The notes under the pieces: model-generated
The model's input: only the letters and a program-made list of their open reading frames with translations
Databases searched by the model: none
Told to the model about the DNA's origin: nothing
From: Bacteroidota bacterium
Lineage (GTDB): Bacteria; Bacteroidota; Bacteroidia; B-17B0; Aurantibacillaceae
Direction of reading: 5' to 3'
Assembly: GCA_021156365.1 (NCBI GenBank)
Contig: JAJNDK010000006.1
Location: 404,085 to 468,084, forward strand
DNA length: 64,000 bases
Translations under genes and position numbers: made by a program
Part shown: piece after piece, positions 36,416-45,220 of the stretch
Layout: each line of letters begins with the position of its first letter
Position numbering within the stretch: position 1 is the first letter of the stretch

Positions 36416-36546
36416 AGTAGTATAAAATTTAGTAGGGTAAAAGTAGCTGGTAAAAATGTCTCATGGAATTGAAAGGACAAGAATAGTTGTTAACCAAAAG
36501 GTAGTTTATGAACAAATCTATCCATACTTTTTCTACTTTTATGAAT

Positions 36547-37491
36547 ATGAAAAAACGCAGAATAGGAAATACAGAATTGCTGGTAAGCCCGCTTGCATTT
36601 GGTGGCAATGTGCTCGGCTGGACTATCGATGAAAAACGGTCCTTCGAAATTCTGGATCAGCTATTGGCGAATGAATTTAATTTTATCGATACGGCGGATG
36701 TGTATGCGCGCTGGGCCACCGGCCAGGGCGGCGAATCGGAAACGATCTTAGGAAAATGGATGAAACAACGGAAGAATCGTTCGTCTGTGATCATCGCTAC
36801 CAAAGTAGGGATGGATATGGGGGATGGAAAGATCGGCCTGAGTAAAAAATACATCATGAAAGCGGTGGATGAATCGCTGAAGCGTTTGCAAACTGATCAC
36901 ATCGATCTGTATCAAAGCCATAAGGATGATGAGAAAACGCCGCTGGAAGAAACACTGGATGCATACGCACAACTGATAAAAGAAGGCAAGGTGCGTTATA
37001 TTGGTGCCTCTAATTATTCTGCTGCCCGTCTGCAGGAAGCGATGGAGGTGAGTAAAAAATTCAGCCTGCCCCGTTATGAATGCCTGCAGCCTCATTACAA
37101 TTTATGTGAACGTGCCCTGTTCGAAAAAGACCTGGAGAAGACTTGCCTGGATCACCAGATCAGCGTAATTCCGTATTATGCATTAGCGGCCGGTTTCCTG
37201 AGTGGCAAATACAGAACCCCGGCCGATAGCTCCAAAAGCGTGAGAGGCGGAGGAGCAAGCCGCTACCTGAACGAGAAAGGCTTGGGAATTCTGAAGATTC
37301 TGGATGAGCTGGCAGCAAAACATGAGGTAAAACAGCCTTCTGTAGCGCTTGCCTGGCTAATGGCCCGGAAATCCATTACAGCGCCTATTGCCAGTTCCAC
37401 TTCTCCGCAGCAATTAAAGGAGCTGATGCAGTCTGTAAGCCTTGATCTGTCGGCATCTGACATACAATTACTGGATAGCGCCAGCTCTTGA
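36547..37491 (+). CDS. Aldo/keto reductase
   Basis: 314 residues from MKKRRIGNTELLVSPLAFGG, where family homology begins. Upstream in-frame ATGs at 36541 and 36508 (the latter with AAAAGG seven bases ahead) are alternatives. Active-site residues: Asp and Tyr in FIDTADVYARWATGQGGES, Lys in VIIATKVG, His in LYQSHKDD. C-terminal ITAPIASSTSPQQLKEL binds NADPH. It reduces a carbonyl substrate that cannot be read from sequence. Single gene. Confidence 0.92.
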   Translation: MKKRRIGNTELLVSPLAFGGNVLGWTIDEKRSFEILDQLLANEFNFIDTADVYARWATGQGGESETILGKWMKQRKNRSSVIIATKVGMDMGDGKIGLSKKYIMKAVDESLKRLQTDHIDLYQSHKDDEKTPLEETLDAYAQLIKEGKVRYIGASNYSAARLQEAMEVSKKFSLPRYECLQPHYNLCERALFEKDLEKTCLDHQISVIPYYALAAGFLSGKYRTPADSSKSVRGGGASRYLNEKGLGILKILDELAAKHEVKQPSVALAWLMARKSITAPIASSTSPQQLKELMQSVSLDLSASDIQLLDSASS

Positions 37492-37547
37492 AGGTATAAT
37501 TAACATCAATCCAATGTAAATTCTAAGTTAACGAATGGTTTAAATAA

Positions 37548-37580
37548 TTGACTATTTAAGTAACCTTATGCTTAATTTTG
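37548..37580 (+). promoter_or_regulatory. Promoter of the MORN-type gene
   Basis: A perfect -7 box TAATTTTG at 37573-37580 and TTG at 37548-37550, spacer 22 bases, leave a leader of about 22 bases before the ATG at 37608. Confidence 0.45.
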
Positions 37581-37607
37581 AAGTAGAAATAAGAAAAACA
37601 CCGGGTT

Positions 37608-38072
37608 ATGAAAGCAATAGTTTTAGGTTTGGTTTTAGTGATGGCATCTTCAGTGATGACCGCACAGGATGTAAAATTGGTAAATGGCCTGTACTGCAAG
37701 AATGATGTTGCGTACAGCGGCAATATAACTATTTCGGATGCCAACGGAGCGCCTAAGTCACTGCTGACAGTGGTAGAGGGCAAGCTACAGGGCGATGCGG
37801 TTTTTTATTACCCAACCGGGCAAACAATGGAAACGGGAAGTTTTGTTGCAGGTCAGAAAAGCGGTCTGTGGGTACGTTTGTCGGAAAACGGTAAAAAGAT
37901 CGGCGAAGGAACGTATTTCAACGGGCAGAAACACGGCAAATGGATGGTGTGGGATGAGAATGGCACCAAGCGTTTTGAAATGGAATATGTAAGCGGGGAA
38001 AAATCAAATACCTGGTACAACTGGGATGAAAAAGGAACCCTGGTCGCCACTACGAATTACCAGAAGATGTAA
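37608..38072 (+). CDS. Secreted MORN-repeat (YwqK-like) protein
   Basis: 154 residues with a signal peptide (to about residue 19, VMTAQD). The mature protein has MORN-like repeats of about 23 residues: GDAVFYYPTGQTMETGSFVA, GLWVRLSENGKKIGEGTYFN, GKWMVWDENGTKRFEMEYVS, NTWYNWDEKGTLVATTNY. Databases often label such proteins 'toxin-antitoxin YwqK family antitoxin', but nothing here supports a toxin-antitoxin role; a periplasmic or surface protein is more likely. Own promoter and terminator. Confidence 0.85.
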   Translation: MKAIVLGLVLVMASSVMTAQDVKLVNGLYCKNDVAYSGNITISDANGAPKSLLTVVEGKLQGDAVFYYPTGQTMETGSFVAGQKSGLWVRLSENGKKIGEGTYFNGQKHGKWMVWDENGTKRFEMEYVSGEKSNTWYNWDEKGTLVATTNYQKM

Positions 38073-38091
38073 ATCGATATAAGCACAATTT

Positions 38092-38127
38092 AAAAGCCTT
38101 TGTTGATCTTCAGCAAAGGCTTTTTTG
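38092..38127 (+). terminator. Terminator of the MORN-type gene
   Basis: AAAAGCCTTTG, a 10-base loop and CAAAGGCTTTTTTG, 20 bases after the stop. Confidence 0.88.
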
Positions 38128-38163
38128 TTTCATATCAATTTGCCTGAGACGGATTGAATCAAC

Positions 38164-38850
38164 TCAGTCTAAATTCAGAATAATACCGGGAAGCAATTTC
38201 ACATCCACCTGCTCGATCGGGTGTTTGCTTTCGGCCAGCATATACATTGTGGCATTTGGCAGCTGCATGAAAACGTTATTTGTTTCTTCCTGGCTTACCA
38301 TATTGTCTTTATCTCCCAGGCCTACGAATACTGTGTTCGGAATATTTTTCAAAGCCGCTTCATTCAACAGATTTTTATCTGCAAGCTCCAGCATCATCGC
38401 TACTGTTTTTGATAAAAGTAATTTCCAGTTCTCTTCGCCATGCCGTTGTTTGAGCGCTTCTGCAAATTTCGGGACTTTTTCTTCTATAGTTGCCGGGTTC
38501 AGCATGGCACTTTCTTTTATCGCTGTTTCTTTGTTCCAGTCGAATTTGGTACCGAGTGTGATGATCCTGCCAAACAGCTCCGGATGCTGAGACGCAAGAT
38601 AAAGGGTTACAAAACCACCCATACTGTATCCGAATACAGAAGGCTTTTCTAATTGATGATGGATGATAAACTGATGAAGCTCTTCTGCGAAAATTTCAAT
38701 TCCGAATCCTTTCGTACTGAAAGGCATTTTCCCATGACCGGAAAAACTGAAACTATATACATCCCGTCCTTCTTTTTGCAAAAGGGCTTTCAGTGGTTCC
38801 AGCTGATCGGCTGCGCCAATGGCTCCGTGTAATAAAATAATGGCAGACAA
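38164..38850 (-). CDS. Alpha/beta hydrolase
   Basis: 228 residues. Oxyanion-region HGAIGAADQ at 8, nucleophile Ser76 in VFGYSMGGF, acid in FVGLGDKDNMV and His in AESKHPIEQVD near the C-terminus complete the triad. No signal peptide. It could be a small esterase or thioesterase. Last gene of a minus-strand unit, starting 6 bases after the enoyl-CoA hydratase-like gene, which hints at a shared acyl-CoA or acyl-ester substrate. Confidence 0.88.
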   Translation of the reverse strand: MSAIILLHGAIGAADQLEPLKALLQKEGRDVYSFSFSGHGKMPFSTKGFGIEIFAEELHQFIIHHQLEKPSVFGYSMGGFVTLYLASQHPELFGRIITLGTKFDWNKETAIKESAMLNPATIEEKVPKFAEALKQRHGEENWKLLLSKTVAMMLELADKNLLNEAALKNIPNTVFVGLGDKDNMVSQEETNNVFMQLPNATMYMLAESKHPIEQVDVKLLPGIILNLD

Positions 38851-38856
38851 GATCTG

Positions 38857-39618
38857 TTATGCTTTTTGTTTGAATTTATTGATAGCATTGATCGTGAACT
38901 CGCTCAGCACCAGCTTACCACTCATGGCAGCACGCTCGATCAGCAGCGTGTCCCAGTTCTCTGTGCCTTCCCACATGATCTTTTTCAACATCATCATGGC
39001 CTCCGGATTGCTCTTTGCCAGGCGTTGCGCCAATGCATCGATGCCTTTGTCCATTTCTTCCACCGTGGCAAACAATTCGGCATACAATCCTTTTTCTCTT
39101 GCCCAATCCGCACTTTGCCATTCGGTAGCATTGATCGTCAATTGAAAGAAAGCGGATTTTCCTACTTTGCGTTCCACTGCTGGGCCCACTACAAAAGGGC
39201 CGATACCTACCGCCAGCTCACTCAGCTTTACAGATGCAGCTTCTACCGCATAGGTGTAATCAGCAGCCGATGCAATACCTACGCCGCCGCCCACTGCTTT
39301 GCCCTGCACACGTGCCAGTACAAATTTGGGAGCTTTGCGCATCGCATTGATCACGCCGGCAAAACCGGAGAAAAAAGTAGTTCCTGTTTCCAGGTCTTTG
39401 ATCGAGATCAGCTCATCGAAAGAAGCGCCCGCACAAAATGCTTTGTCTCCATCACTTTTCAGTACGATCACTTTGGCAGCGTCGTTCTTTCCGGCAGCTT
39501 CCACTTCAGCAGCTAACTGCCGCAGCAAAGTTCCGGGCATGGAATTACTTTGCGGATGAAAAAAAGTGATGTATGCAATTCCGTTCTCGATGCTGGTTTT
39601 TACAAATCCGTTTTCCAT
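38857..39618 (-). CDS. Enoyl-CoA hydratase/isomerase family protein
   Basis: 253 residues of crotonase fold. The oxyanion hole segments are KAFCAGASFDELISI and VQGKAVGGGVGIASAADYTY. The usual second Glu of hydratases in the latter region is replaced (GIASAAD, then ELAVGIGPFVVGP), so the exact reaction (hydratase, isomerase or hydrolase) is open. Third gene of the unit PTPS-folE-hydratase-hydrolase; the gap to folE is 22 bases. Confidence 0.88.
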   Translation of the reverse strand: MENGFVKTSIENGIAYITFFHPQSNSMPGTLLRQLAAEVEAAGKNDAAKVIVLKSDGDKAFCAGASFDELISIKDLETGTTFFSGFAGVINAMRKAPKFVLARVQGKAVGGGVGIASAADYTYAVEAASVKLSELAVGIGPFVVGPAVERKVGKSAFFQLTINATEWQSADWAREKGLYAELFATVEEMDKGIDALAQRLAKSNPEAMMMLKKIMWEGTENWDTLLIERAAMSGKLVLSEFTINAINKFKQKA

Positions 39619-39640
39619 GGTAGTAAATTTATTTTTTTGA

Positions 39641-40264
39641 TTAATGTAGTTTGGACGAAATAAGACTGATGAATTCTTTGCGGGTAGGGTCTTTTAAAAA
39701 TTCTCCCGTAAAAGCGGAAGTGGTAGTAACCGAGTTCTGTTTCTGTACGCCACGCATCTGCATGCAGAGGTGTGAGCATTCCATTACTACTGCTACTCCT
39801 AATGGATTCAGCGTAGATTGAATGCAATCCCTGATCTCGTTCGTTAAGCGTTCCTGAACCTGCAGTCGCCGGGCAAAACAATCCACTACGCGTGGAAGCT
39901 TGCTCAGCCCTACTATATGCCCGTTAGGAATGTATGCAATATGTGCTTTGCCAAAGAATGGCAGTAAATGATGCTCACAAAGGCTGTATACTTCAATATC
40001 TTTTACGATCACCATCTGGCTGTATTCTTCTTTGAACATAGCGGATTTTAATATCTCCACCGGATCCAGGTCGTAGCCCTGCGTGAGGTACTGCATGGCT
40101 TTTGCCGCACGGATCGGGGTTTTCAGCAATCCTTCACGTGTGGTATTTTCGCCTACATCGCTTAATATCGTATTGTAGGCGGAAGAAATGGAATCAACCA
40201 GCTTTGGATTGTAGTGGTCAATTTTTTTGTAACCGTCTTCATTTTCAAAATCGTCGTTTAACAT
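39641..40264 (-). CDS. folE: GTP cyclohydrolase I
   Basis: 207 residues. It converts GTP to 7,8-dihydroneopterin triphosphate, the entry to folate, tetrahydropterin and queuosine synthesis. Zinc ligands: Cys96 and His99 in [13 protein letters not shown] and Cys167 in [31 protein letters not shown] is the central family motif. Residues 1-20 are a variable leader. It follows the PTPS/QueD gene by 12 bases, an enzyme that uses its product, so coupled expression makes biochemical sense. Confidence 0.96.
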   Translation of the reverse strand: MLNDDFENEDGYKKIDHYNPKLVDSISSAYNTILSDVGENTTREGLLKTPIRAAKAMQYLTQGYDLDPVEILKSAMFKEEYSQMVIVKDIEVYSLCEHHLLPFFGKAHIAYIPNGHIVGLSKLPRVVDCFARRLQVQERLTNEIRDCIQSTLNPLGVAVVMECSHLCMQMRGVQKQNSVTTTSAFTGEFLKDPTRKEFISLISSKLH

Positions 40265-40276
40265 GCGTTCTTTGGT

Positions 40277-40693
40277 TTAATTTTCCCCGAAATATTCCAC
40301 AAAATTATTTTCCGTTTCATAGAGCTTTATACAATGTAAAGCAGCGCCCAAAGCTTTCACTTTTGGATCAAGGATATCCCAGATGGCGATGGCAACATTT
40401 TCTGTACTCGGCAGTATATGTTGGAGAAAAGGCACATCGGTGTTCAGATTTTTATGATCCAGTTGCAGGCAGATCTCATTCCGTATCAGTGTACTCAGCT
40501 CCTTCAGGTTAACGATAAATCCTGTTTCCGGATTTGGTTTTCCTTTCACTGTTACGAACAGGTCGTAGTTGTGTCCGTGCCAGTTCTTATTGGAACATTT
40601 TCCGAATACTTCGAGGTTCTTCTCATCGCTCCAGTTCGGATTTGCCAGTTTATGTGCAGCATTAAAATGCTCTTTTCTTGTTAAATATACCAT
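40277..40693 (-). CDS. queD: 6-pyruvoyl tetrahydropterin synthase / 6-carboxytetrahydropterin synthase
   Basis: 138 residues. Zinc ligands His14 (FNAAHKL), His39 and His41 (NWHGHNY); catalytic Cys33 in GKCSNKNWHGHNY, which resembles the eukaryotic-type PTPS motif more than short QueD. DHKNLNTDVPF and PSTENVAIAIWD hold further active-site residues. It acts on dihydroneopterin triphosphate from the adjacent folE product, toward tetrahydropterin or preQ0. No other que gene is near, so which product is made is open; the symbol is given for the family. Its -7 box is at 40704. Confidence 0.9.
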   Translation of the reverse strand: MVYLTRKEHFNAAHKLANPNWSDEKNLEVFGKCSNKNWHGHNYDLFVTVKGKPNPETGFIVNLKELSTLIRNEICLQLDHKNLNTDVPFLQHILPSTENVAIAIWDILDPKVKALGAALHCIKLYETENNFVEYFGEN

Positions 40694-40703
40694 ATCAGGA
40701 CTG

Positions 40704-40711
40704 CAAATATA
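40704..40711 (-). promoter_or_regulatory. -7 box for the PTPS/folE unit
   Basis: TATATTTG on the minus strand matches TAnnTTTG exactly; transcription would begin within the next 5-7 bases, just before the ATG at 40693. The divergent PorP/SprF-type gene shares this intergenic region. Confidence 0.5.
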
Positions 40712-40818
40712 CTATTTGTGCCGCATTTGTTAAAAGATCGCTTTATTATACCTATAAATCCGCATCCTTTTCCTCTATAAGCGTATTGCGGAGAAATAAA
40801 AACCGTATCTTTCAGGCC

Positions 40819-41778
40819 TTGAAAAAATTTGTTTACATAGCAGCATTCCTGTTGAATACAGTTCTTGCTTTCGGACAGCAATATCCTTTCTGGACGGCGA
40901 CAAGAGGTAATTATTTTATAACGAATCCAGCCGTGGCCGGTACCCGGAAAACACTGGATGTAAGGGCCAGTTACCGCTATCAGTGGTCCGGTTTCGACGA
41001 TGCGCCCAAAACAGTGAGCCTGAGCGCACACAGCCGTTTTTTCAAAGGCAAAATGGGAGCCGGTATGTTCCTCTTCCAGGATAAGCTGGGCCCTCAAAAG
41101 GTTACCAGTGTAGCCGGAGTGTATGCCTTTCATCTGAAATTCGAGGATACAGAGTTTTCGTTCGGCCTGAATGCGAGTTACAATTCGAATGGGATAGATG
41201 CCAACAAAGTAAGTTATATCAATTCGCATGATGCCGTCTTATACAATGCGATCAACAGTCCCAAATCGAGGATATTTAATATGGCGGCAGGTGTGCTGAT
41301 GCACAACGAGCATTTTTACGTAGGTCTGAGCATGAACAATATGACCGGGATGAGCTATAATTTCAGGCAAACCAAAAATTCAAAAAAGGAAGCACAGCTC
41401 ACCACCGTACCTCATTATACCATCGGCGCAGGATATAACTGGGCGGAAAATCCGGATTTCATCTGGGAGAATACACTGATGGCTAATTTTGTACCGGGAA
41501 CGCCTTTATTGATCGATTATAATTTTAAAATGCATATACAAAATACGTTCTATGCAGGGTTAGGGATCCGGTTGAAAACCTGTGTATACGGACAGATCGG
41601 ATACACACTGAAAGGTATCGGGCAGATCGGGTACTCCTACGATTTCAATACGAATGCGCTCATGAGAACAAATACCGGATCGCATGAGTTTAAGCTGATC
41701 TATGTTTTTGATAATTCTAATAGTAAGCACCATGGAAACAGGCAATTCCAAAAACAACATTTCCAATACTTATTATAA
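40819..41778 (+). CDS. PorP/SprF family type IX secretion membrane protein
   Basis: About 319 residues if started at TTG 40819, where a signal peptide begins (LKKFVYIAAFLLNTVLAFGQ). The frame is open from 40678, but those 47 extra residues are not family-like. Mature start QQYPFWTATRGNYFITNPAVAGTRKTLDVRASYR matches the PorP/SprF N-terminus, followed by beta strands of an outer-membrane barrel (AGVYAFHLKF; FSFGLNASYNSNG; YAGLGIRL) and a basic tail. PorP/SprF proteins work with type IX secretion, usually next to a type B cargo gene; here the nearest such cargo is at 45221, with two genes between. Confidence 0.85.
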   Translation: MKKFVYIAAFLLNTVLAFGQQYPFWTATRGNYFITNPAVAGTRKTLDVRASYRYQWSGFDDAPKTVSLSAHSRFFKGKMGAGMFLFQDKLGPQKVTSVAGVYAFHLKFEDTEFSFGLNASYNSNGIDANKVSYINSHDAVLYNAINSPKSRIFNMAAGVLMHNEHFYVGLSMNNMTGMSYNFRQTKNSKKEAQLTTVPHYTIGAGYNWAENPDFIWENTLMANFVPGTPLLIDYNFKMHIQNTFYAGLGIRLKTCVYGQIGYTLKGIGQIGYSYDFNTNALMRTNTGSHEFKLIYVFDNSNSKHHGNRQFQKQHFQYLL

Positions 41779-41799
41779 AAGCTGAGACCGCTGCAAACG

Positions 41800-43602
41800 A
41801 TGAAGATAAAACGAATAAAAAGGATTGTCAGCATAAAGAACCAGCATAGCATTTTTTTATACGCCGTTATCGTAGGTGTTCTCTCAGGGATCGTTTCCAT
41901 GATCTTCTCCTGGTTGCTTCATGTACTCGAGCATTTCTATAACTCTTTTCATACGCACAGGGCCGACGAGTATTTTACCTTCCCCGAAAAGATCAATTAC
42001 ATATTCCGGCACCCGACCTCTTCTCTTGTAGTATTGTTGTTGCCTGCATTCGGTGGTTTAATGGCCGGCCTGATCGTGTATTTATATTCACGCGATTCGA
42101 AAGGAACCGGTACGGATGAAATGATCGATGCTTTTCATAATAAAGAAGGAAAGATCGATACGCGGATCCCGGTGTTCAAATCACTGGCAACTTTGTTTAC
42201 ATTGCCGACAGGAGGAAGCGGTGGGAAGGAAGGCCCTATTTCTTTTATAGGTGCAGGAGTAGGTGTGTGGGTAGCCAACCTGGCCAAAGCAGGAGCAAGA
42301 GCCCGCCGCACGCTGATGCTGGCCGGAACCGCTGCCGGTTTGGGAGCCGTTTTCAAAACACCTTTGGGAGGAGCGCTTACCGCCGCAGAGATGGTGTATA
42401 AAGAAGACATCGAATCGGATGCCCTGATCCCCTGTTTTATTTCTTCGGTTACTGCTTACCTCGTGTATACAATGTATGCCGGTACCGATCCTTTTCTGAA
42501 TGTTTCTGGCCTTACAAAGTTTCATTTCAACGAGATGGGTTTCTATCTGGCATTGGGAGTGCTCTGCTTCAGTTTTGGTTTTTTATTCATCAAAGGTTTT
42601 AACAATGCAAAGGTCTTCATCGGGAAGATCAGGATACCTGTGTATGTAAAACCTGCTATCGGCGGTTTGCTTACAGGGGCTATTGCATTAGTGTTGTTCG
42701 AGGTTTCCGGCACCGGCAGTCTCTTTCTCGAAAAGACCATCCAGGGACATATGCCTGATTTTTTCGGAGGGGCGCTGTGGTTCGAATTGTTGCTTAGCTT
42801 GCTGATCGTTGCTTTTGTAAAAATAGTGGCCACTACACTGACCATCGGAAGCGGAGGCTCCGCCGGTATTTTCGGGCCTTCGCTTTTTATCGGTGCTATG
42901 TTAGGCGCTGCAGTAGGTATAGCGGCACAGCATTTTATAGGTCCGCAGGTAAGTGTTGCTTCCTTTATGGTAGTTGGGATGGGCGCTTTTTATTCGGGGG
43001 TGGCCAATGCACCGATTGCAGGGATTGTAATGATCGTGGAGATGACGGGTAGTTATGTGCTCCTGCCGCCATTGATCCTTGTATCTATTTTTACTTTTAT
43101 CCTTTCCAAGCAGATCTCCTTTTATAAGAACCAGGTGGAAAATCGTTTCAAGAGCCCTGCACACAGCTGGGAAATGAAGAACGATATCATTGACCTGATC
43201 CTGATCAAAAATCATTTTCCCGAGTACCGACTGCTCGCTGTGCTCAAACGTAATACAACAGTAGTGGAAGCTCTGAACCTGGCAGGTGACATCCATGCCA
43301 GTGATTTTGTGGTGGTGAATGATAAATTGAAATACCAGGGCATGCTATCCCTTCGCAGTGTGGATTATGAAACCACCCGGAAGGAAGGAAATGAAAAGAT
43401 CCCCGTTTCACGTTTTATGGACAAGTCGGTGCCGTATGTAACTCCCAATGATCAGCTCAGTAAAGCGCTCGATGTGATCATGCGGTTCGATGTAGACAAA
43501 GTAGCAGTGGTGGAAGGGGAGATCATGGTCGGCTATATCCGTTCCAAAGATATCTTCGATGCGTATACGCAGCAATTGAAGCAGAAAAAAGACAACTCCT
43601 GA
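41800..43602 (+). CDS. ClC-type chloride channel/antiporter with CBS domains
   Basis: 600 residues. The ClC core has GTGTDE (102-107, selectivity-loop position), GGSGGKEGPISFIGAGVG with gating Glu144, and GSGGSAGIFGPSLFIGAMLG. Two CBS domains occupy about 455-590 (SDFVVVNDKLKYQGMLSLRS; KVAVVEGEIMVGYIRSKDI) and could sense nucleotides. It exchanges or conducts anions across the inner membrane. It starts 21 bases after the PorP/SprF gene and may share its transcript. Confidence 0.94.
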   Translation: MKIKRIKRIVSIKNQHSIFLYAVIVGVLSGIVSMIFSWLLHVLEHFYNSFHTHRADEYFTFPEKINYIFRHPTSSLVVLLLPAFGGLMAGLIVYLYSRDSKGTGTDEMIDAFHNKEGKIDTRIPVFKSLATLFTLPTGGSGGKEGPISFIGAGVGVWVANLAKAGARARRTLMLAGTAAGLGAVFKTPLGGALTAAEMVYKEDIESDALIPCFISSVTAYLVYTMYAGTDPFLNVSGLTKFHFNEMGFYLALGVLCFSFGFLFIKGFNNAKVFIGKIRIPVYVKPAIGGLLTGAIALVLFEVSGTGSLFLEKTIQGHMPDFFGGALWFELLLSLLIVAFVKIVATTLTIGSGGSAGIFGPSLFIGAMLGAAVGIAAQHFIGPQVSVASFMVVGMGAFYSGVANAPIAGIVMIVEMTGSYVLLPPLILVSIFTFILSKQISFYKNQVENRFKSPAHSWEMKNDIIDLILIKNHFPEYRLLAVLKRNTTVVEALNLAGDIHASDFVVVNDKLKYQGMLSLRSVDYETTRKEGNEKIPVSRFMDKSVPYVTPNDQLSKALDVIMRFDVDKVAVVEGEIMVGYIRSKDIFDAYTQQLKQKKDNS

Positions 43603-43648
43603 TTAACCGCAAAGAAATGCGACGCAGAGAACGCAAAGTTAGCAGTTG

Positions 43649-43679
43649 TAAAAAAACGCAGAGACATATGCCTCTGCGT
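43649..43679 (-). terminator. Terminator of the M20 dipeptidase gene
   Basis: ACGCAGAG and CTCTGCGT pair across eight bases; on the minus strand seven Ts follow. Upstream direct words (GACGCAGAGAACGCAAAG, 43621-43638) belong to a common intergenic repeat type. Confidence 0.7.
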
Positions 43680-43704
43680 CCTTTGCAAAAACTTTGAGCT
43701 TAAA

Positions 43705-45099
43705 TTATTTCTTCATGTTCGTATAATTCCTGTAGAACAAAGGAATGGTCTCAATGCCTTTGTAATAATTGAACAAACCGTAATGCTCATTCGGGGAATG
43801 CAGTGCATCCGAATCCAGGCCGAATCCGAACAGGATACTGTCGAGACCTAATTCTTTTTTGAACAGCGCAACGATCGGAATACTTCCGCCTCCGCGTGTT
43901 GGTACCGGTTTTTTGCCGTAGGTTTCTTCCATGGCACTGGCAGCTGCTTTGTAACCTTCCGATTCGATAGAAACGACTACCGGCTCACCGCCGTGATGCG
44001 CAGTTACTTTTACTTTCACCGAAGCAGGTGCGATGCTTTCGAAGTGTTTTTTGAAGATCTCGCTAATCTCGTGTGAATCCTGGTTCGGAACCAAACGCAT
44101 AGAGATCTTGGCAAATGCTTTACCAGGCAATACCGTTTTAGCACCTTCGCCCGTGTAGCCTCCCCAGATGCCATTTACATCCAGTGTCGGACGGATACCG
44201 GTACGCTCGATCGTGCTGTATCCTTTTTCTCCTCTTACGTCATCTATAGCGAGGTCTTTTTTGTACTCATCCAGGTTGAAAGGCGCTTTGGCCATTTCTT
44301 CTCTTTCGTCAGCGCTCAGCTCCACTACTTTATCGTAGAAAGCAGGAATAGTAATGTGGTTGTTCTCATCGTGGCAGGATGCGATCATTTTACACAATAC
44401 ATTGATAGGGTTGGCCACTGCTCCTCCGTAAACACCGCTATGCAGATCCCTGTTAGGGCCGGTTATTTCCACTTCCATATACGCCAGTCCGCGAAGACCG
44501 GTGTCAATGGATGGAGTATCGTTTGCAATGATAGAAGTATCGGAGATCAGGATCACATCGCCTTTCAGACGCTCTTTGTTTTCCACGATCCATGGCCCGA
44601 GACTTGGCGATCCTACTTCTTCTTCGCCTTCGATCATAAATTTTACATTGCAGGGCAGCGTATTTGTTTTCACCATGAATTCGAATGCCTTCACGTGCAT
44701 ATACATCTGACCTTTGTCGTCGCAGGATCCGCGGGCGAAAATAGCGCCATCGGGGTGAATATCCGTTTTTTTGATAACCGGCTCGAAAGGAGGGGAATTC
44801 CATAAGTTCAGCGGATCGGCAGGCTGCACATCGTAATGTCCGTAAACAACTACGGTCGGTAATTTCGGATCAATGATTTTTTCACCGTATACTACCGGGA
44901 AACCTTTGGTAGGACATACTTCCACCTTGTCGGCTCCGGCCTCCACAAGGCGTTGTTTAACAGCCTCTGCAGTTTTCAGTACATCTTCCTTGTGTTTGCT
45001 GTCCGCACTGATGGAAGGGATACGTAATAGTTCCAGTAATTCATTCAAAAACCGGTCTTTGTTGCCGGCGATATAATCGGTCACTTGCTTTTTTTCCAT
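43705..45099 (-). CDS. M20 family dipeptidase
   Basis: 464 residues from the ATG at 45099 (MEKKQVTDYIAGNKDRFL). Metal ligands: His88 and the Asp after it in VVVYGHYDVQPADP, the bridging Asp in GSCDDKGQ (126-131), and the catalytic Glu in MIEGEEEVGS (about 157-164); a distal His is in DALHSPNEH. The dimerisation domain carries DLHSGVYGGAVANP. No signal peptide, so a cytosolic dipeptidase of the PepV/CNDP type, recycling peptides. Divergent from the T9SS gene at 45221; own terminator. Confidence 0.94.
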   Translation of the reverse strand: MEKKQVTDYIAGNKDRFLNELLELLRIPSISADSKHKEDVLKTAEAVKQRLVEAGADKVEVCPTKGFPVVYGEKIIDPKLPTVVVYGHYDVQPADPLNLWNSPPFEPVIKKTDIHPDGAIFARGSCDDKGQMYMHVKAFEFMVKTNTLPCNVKFMIEGEEEVGSPSLGPWIVENKERLKGDVILISDTSIIANDTPSIDTGLRGLAYMEVEITGPNRDLHSGVYGGAVANPINVLCKMIASCHDENNHITIPAFYDKVVELSADEREEMAKAPFNLDEYKKDLAIDDVRGEKGYSTIERTGIRPTLDVNGIWGGYTGEGAKTVLPGKAFAKISMRLVPNQDSHEISEIFKKHFESIAPASVKVKVTAHHGGEPVVVSIESEGYKAAASAMEETYGKKPVPTRGGGSIPIVALFKKELGLDSILFGFGLDSDALHSPNEHYGLFNYYKGIETIPLFYRNYTNMKK

Positions 45100-45220
45100 A
45101 ATTTTTAAATAATAGGCTGTAAGATTACACAATTTGCCTGAATTATTAGGAACCGTTCACAAAAAAACTATTAAAATTGGAATGAATTGTTTAAATTCGC
45201 GTATCTTGAAAATCAACTAC

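Noticed and set aside
37608..38072. Toxin-antitoxin antitoxin label for the MORN-type protein
   Set aside because: It has a signal peptide and no partner toxin; the common database name is misleading here.
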